The notes under the pieces are model-generated. The model worked only from the letters and a program-made list of their open reading frames with translations. It was not told the origin of the DNA and searched no databases. Shown here piece by piece: positions 61,863-64,000 of a stretch of DNA of 64,000 bases. Source of the DNA: an uncultured Schlesneria sp. (lineage in GTDB: Bacteria; Planctomycetota; Planctomycetia; Planctomycetales; Planctomycetaceae). The position numbers and the translations under genes were made by a program. How positions within the stretch are numbered: position 1 is the stretch's first letter; every line of letters starts with the position of its first letter. The stretch is from assembly GCA_903871875.1 (NCBI GenBank), contig CAIQIR010000079.1, positions 215,193 to 279,192 on the forward strand, in the 5' to 3' direction.

Positions 61863-62888
61863 ATGACAAAGATTATCGCTATGTACAACAACAAGGGTGG
61901 GGTGTCGAAGACTACTACCTTGTTTAATTTGGCGGCATTGCTGTCACAACGAGGAAAAAAGGTCCTGATTGTTGACTGTGATCCACAGTGTAATGCAACA
62001 GAGATGTTTTTCGCGTCTAGCGAGTTGTTGGACGACCCTGATTGTGAACTCCCCGGAACTTCCATTTATCAAGCATTGAGTCCCCGATTTTTCGGTGATA
62101 CGAGGACGATCGATCCTGCAACGATTGAGCTTGTGACCTCATACGTGTACCCGAATCTTTCAATTCTTCGTGGGGATTTGGAGTTCACAATGGCCGAGAA
62201 CTATTTTGGAAACGCCTGGAATCAGGCGATTACGGAAAATGTCAATGAAAAAAATACGTATGTGGTGTTCTATCGTATGCTACAGGCGCTTGCGGCGGCA
62301 AATACGTTTGAATACGTCCTTTGCGATGTGGGCCCAAGCACGGGAGCTATCACTCGAACGGTAGTGTTGTCGTGCGATGGGTTTATATTGCCACTTACCC
62401 CGGACCGCTTTTGTTATCAGGCAGTCCGGGTTCTTGGTTCAGTTATCCGTCAATGGACGGAACGGCATGCGCAGATCACTCAGACATTCGGGCCATTTGG
62501 GATCGATTCGTTTCCGGGAAAACCAGCGATGCTCGGGGCCGTGATACAAAATTTTAAAGTGCATAGCGGCCGTGTGAAGGAGTCCTATCAAAAATGGCAG
62601 AACCTGATCGCCCAAAAGATTGCATCAGATCTGCTCGGGCCGGGTGGTGTGGCGGCTGGTCCGAAATGCAATCCGCAACAGCCATTTGTCGCCACGATTC
62701 GGGACGTGGGGCCGCTCGCTCCGGTTGCTCAGATGTTCGGTCGCGCAATTTTTGACATTCGACAAGAACACACCCGGGAGGCATCGACCACAGGGCAAAT
62801 GTATTATGGCACGGTTTGGACTCCTTGGCTCGAAAAAATGATTGAATACAAGACGGAGATTGCAAAGATTGCCGAGGTGCTTCCGTGA
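61863..62888 (+). CDS. ParA/Soj-like ATPase
   Basis: 341 residues from ATG 61863; AAAGG lies at proper distance for this ATG but too near the one at 61857. The deviant Walker A KGGVSKTTT opens the protein (IIAMYNNKGGVSKTTTLFNLAALLSQRGKKVLIVDCDPQCN), with the A' motif DCDPQCN and the B motif FEYVLCDVGPSTG. Compared with chromosomal ParA it is longer, with an insert between residues 55 and 115 and a C-terminal part (FVATIRDVGPLAPVAQMFGRAIFDI). No parB follows; instead its stop overlaps the start of a cyclase-fold-like gene (GTGA). It may position or scaffold that partner. Could belong to an accessory or plasmid-derived segment. Confidence 0.85.
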   Translation: MTKIIAMYNNKGGVSKTTTLFNLAALLSQRGKKVLIVDCDPQCNATEMFFASSELLDDPDCELPGTSIYQALSPRFFGDTRTIDPATIELVTSYVYPNLSILRGDLEFTMAENYFGNAWNQAITENVNEKNTYVVFYRMLQALAAANTFEYVLCDVGPSTGAITRTVVLSCDGFILPLTPDRFCYQAVRVLGSVIRQWTERHAQITQTFGPFGIDSFPGKPAMLGAVIQNFKVHSGRVKESYQKWQNLIAQKIASDLLGPGGVAAGPKCNPQQPFVATIRDVGPLAPVAQMFGRAIFDIRQEHTREASTTGQMYYGTVWTPWLEKMIEYKTEIAKIAEVLP

Positions 62889-63568
62889 ATGATTTGCCCT
62901 ATGTCTATGCGGCTCTCCTTGATGTCCTTGGATACCGTGATCGCTTAAGCCGCGACAGAACGTCGGGGACACTCGCATTTAAAGATGTGCTGGAAAGCTC
63001 TCTTAGATGCTTGGCGAGCGTGAATGATGCTGAATTTCCTCACCAAGCCATTTCCGACACGATTATCTTGACCTGTGCAGATCGAGGGAGGCTAAAAGAG
63101 TTTCTGAATGTGCTGCGGGACGTGCAAGTGTCTTTCTTAGTCAATGGGCTGTTTCTCCGCGGCGGCGTGACGTTTCAGCAACACTTCCGCAGTGGGGCGA
63201 TCACTTACAGCCCCGCATACGCGGGCGCACATCAGCTTGAGTCGCAACTCGCTATCTATCCACGAATTGTCGTCGATCACAACATTGTTGCGATGTTTGA
63301 ATCCAGTGACGACATTGAACAACTCAAGGCGTCCCGTCTGCTGTGTGAATGCAACGGCGTATTCTTCCTAAATATTTGCGATGAGACCAATTGGCAAATG
63401 CTTTACGATCAGGCTCGTAGTCTCTATCGGGCAGATGCCAAGGGAATGCAACGCAACGAAGGCGTGTTCAGCAAGCATCTCTGGTTCCAGGAATACTTAC
63501 TATCGTCTCCGCATGCGCGCTCCTTGGCCGATCGATATATGCCGGCCGTGCGTGTATGGGATTCATGA
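62885..63568 (+). CDS. protein resembling a degenerate class III nucleotidyl cyclase fold
   Basis: 227 residues from GTG overlapping the parA stop. The segments YAALLDVLGYRDRL, AISDTIILTCADRG and GLFLRGGVTFQQHFRSGAITYSPAYAGAHQLESQLAIYPRIVVD fit a recurring bacterial family with the order D-x-LG, SDT, RGG, AY..E, PRI, which resembles the ferredoxin-like palm of class III cyclases. The first Asp (LLDVLG) and the Asp of SDT would be the metal ligands. Whether it makes a nucleotide signal or only binds nucleotides cannot be said. The tight coupling to ParA is the main functional hint. The C-terminal 60 residues are helical. Confidence 0.55.
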   Translation: MNDLPYVYAALLDVLGYRDRLSRDRTSGTLAFKDVLESSLRCLASVNDAEFPHQAISDTIILTCADRGRLKEFLNVLRDVQVSFLVNGLFLRGGVTFQQHFRSGAITYSPAYAGAHQLESQLAIYPRIVVDHNIVAMFESSDDIEQLKASRLLCECNGVFFLNICDETNWQMLYDQARSLYRADAKGMQRNEGVFSKHLWFQEYLLSSPHARSLADRYMPAVRVWDS

Positions 63569-63783
63569 GAGGTACAAAGTCTCCGGTGGTATCGTTCGTT
63601 TGAGCGGTCCAATATTTATTGGGACACGCTGTCTACCATTCACTCTCCGGCGGCTGGGATATTCCTCCCAAGTCGCGCCCTTGTCCAGCATGTCTTTCCT
63701 GGCGGTCTTGCTCGCCATTTCAATGTCCAGAAAACGAGAGCGTCGACTTTTCAGGAAAAGGCTGCACGGGTTGAGGACGGACA

Positions 63784-64000
63784 CTACTGAACTCGGACGA
63801 CGCGGAAACCGCTGCCAAAGTGGCACGTCGATGGAGGACAGACTTCACGGAAAGCGCACCGCAGGCCGACCGGAGTGTTGCAGCAGCCGCCGCCGCGAAT
63901 CATTCGCGACGAACCGGTAATCGGTCCTTGAGGGTCATCTCCTGGCGAGTTCTTGTAGTAATCCTTGTCGTACCAATCCGAACACCATTCCCATGCGTTA
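63784..64000 (-). CDS. formylglycine-generating-enzyme-like protein, C-terminal part
   Basis: 72 codons on the minus strand running in from the right edge and ending with TAG at 63784-63786. The peptide begins NAWEWCSDWYDKDYYKNSP, continues SSRMIRGGGCCNTPVGLRCA and ends HFGSGFRVVRVQ. This is the typical end of the FGE-sulfatase (SUMF1) domain: a WEW(C/V).DW block, RV.RGG, and GFR(V/L)VR. Such domains convert sulfatase cysteines to formylglycine in some members, or occur as binding or regulatory modules in planctomycetes. An unusual CC pair replaces the usual SW after RGGG. Partial. Confidence 0.8.
   Translation of the reverse strand, partial: NAWEWCSDWYDKDYYKNSPGDDPQGPITGSSRMIRGGGCCNTPVGLRCAFREVCPPSTCHFGSGFRVVRVQ

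Overview
The window looks like chromosomal DNA of a planctomycete (Planctomycetes, probably a Planctomycetaceae/Schlesneria-like lineage). The marker families are: two DUF1501 sulfatase-fold proteins with twin-arginine leaders; a giant PSCyt1/DUF1549/DUF1553 protein with c-type heme motifs; a WD40-fused Ser/Thr kinase translationally coupled to an ECF sigma factor; two sigma factors with very long membrane-spanning C-terminal extensions; a DUF1559-type prepilin fragment; the LESR..LSA leader typical of planctomycete surface proteins; and the small MGEFFHGWRRK-type membrane protein. No rRNA, tRNA, CRISPR array, intact insertion sequence or origin was seen.

Layout. 1-6.8 kb (minus strand): edge of a possible mraY, a Na+/solute symporter coupled to a small membrane protein, a membrane-anchored peroxiredoxin-like protein (plus strand), DNA polymerase X and pyruvate kinase. 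7.2-11.2 kb: a TetR regulator leads a DevC/DevA/DevB-type ABC exporter. 11.3-18.5 kb: a small membrane protein, DUF1501, a TPR lipoprotein ending in two YHS-like units, then a MarR regulator followed by two ketoacyl-ACP synthases. 18.9-24.4 kb: SppA protease followed by four tightly coupled minor pseudopilin genes (GspH, I, J, K types). 24.5-36.5 kb: planctomycete cytochrome-domain protein, sigma factor fused to CnaB-like domains, secreted beta-propeller, GYF-domain protein, second DUF1501 and an LssY-C protein. 36.6-44 kb: first copy of a 650-bp duplicated element, an ECF sigma/putative anti-sigma pair, and a kinase/sigma pair. 44.6-52.4 kb: G1-family glutamic peptidase, an amber-interrupted membrane protein, an LRR protein, and a second sigma factor with a long C-terminal extension. 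53-56.3 kb: LexA, a lipoprotein, and the second copy of the duplicated element.

57-61.5 kb is the most distinctive region: a His-Xaa-Ser (Hxs) peptide-modification operon, hxsA-hxsD-hxsB-hxsC plus a DUF350 membrane protein. HxsA carries five consecutive His-Xaa-Ser units, HxsB and HxsC are radical SAM enzymes and HxsD is the small partner. The hxsB frame is cut by an in-frame TAG inside its C-terminal cysteine cluster, yet the remaining 55 codons are intact. It is followed by a ParA-like ATPase coupled to a protein resembling a class III nucleotidyl cyclase fold, and by the edge of a formylglycine-generating-enzyme-like gene.

Regulatory signals worth noting: both TetR and MarR have good -35/-10 boxes placed so that transcription should start at or next to the ATG (leaderless), each with a palindrome in the promoter. 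The two copies of the duplicated element share an identically spaced inverted repeat, GCGACA-N18-TGTCGC, around a TTGACA box. A 19-bp repeat is dispersed in intergenic DNA at 37.6, 49.9, 52.5 and 52.8 kb.
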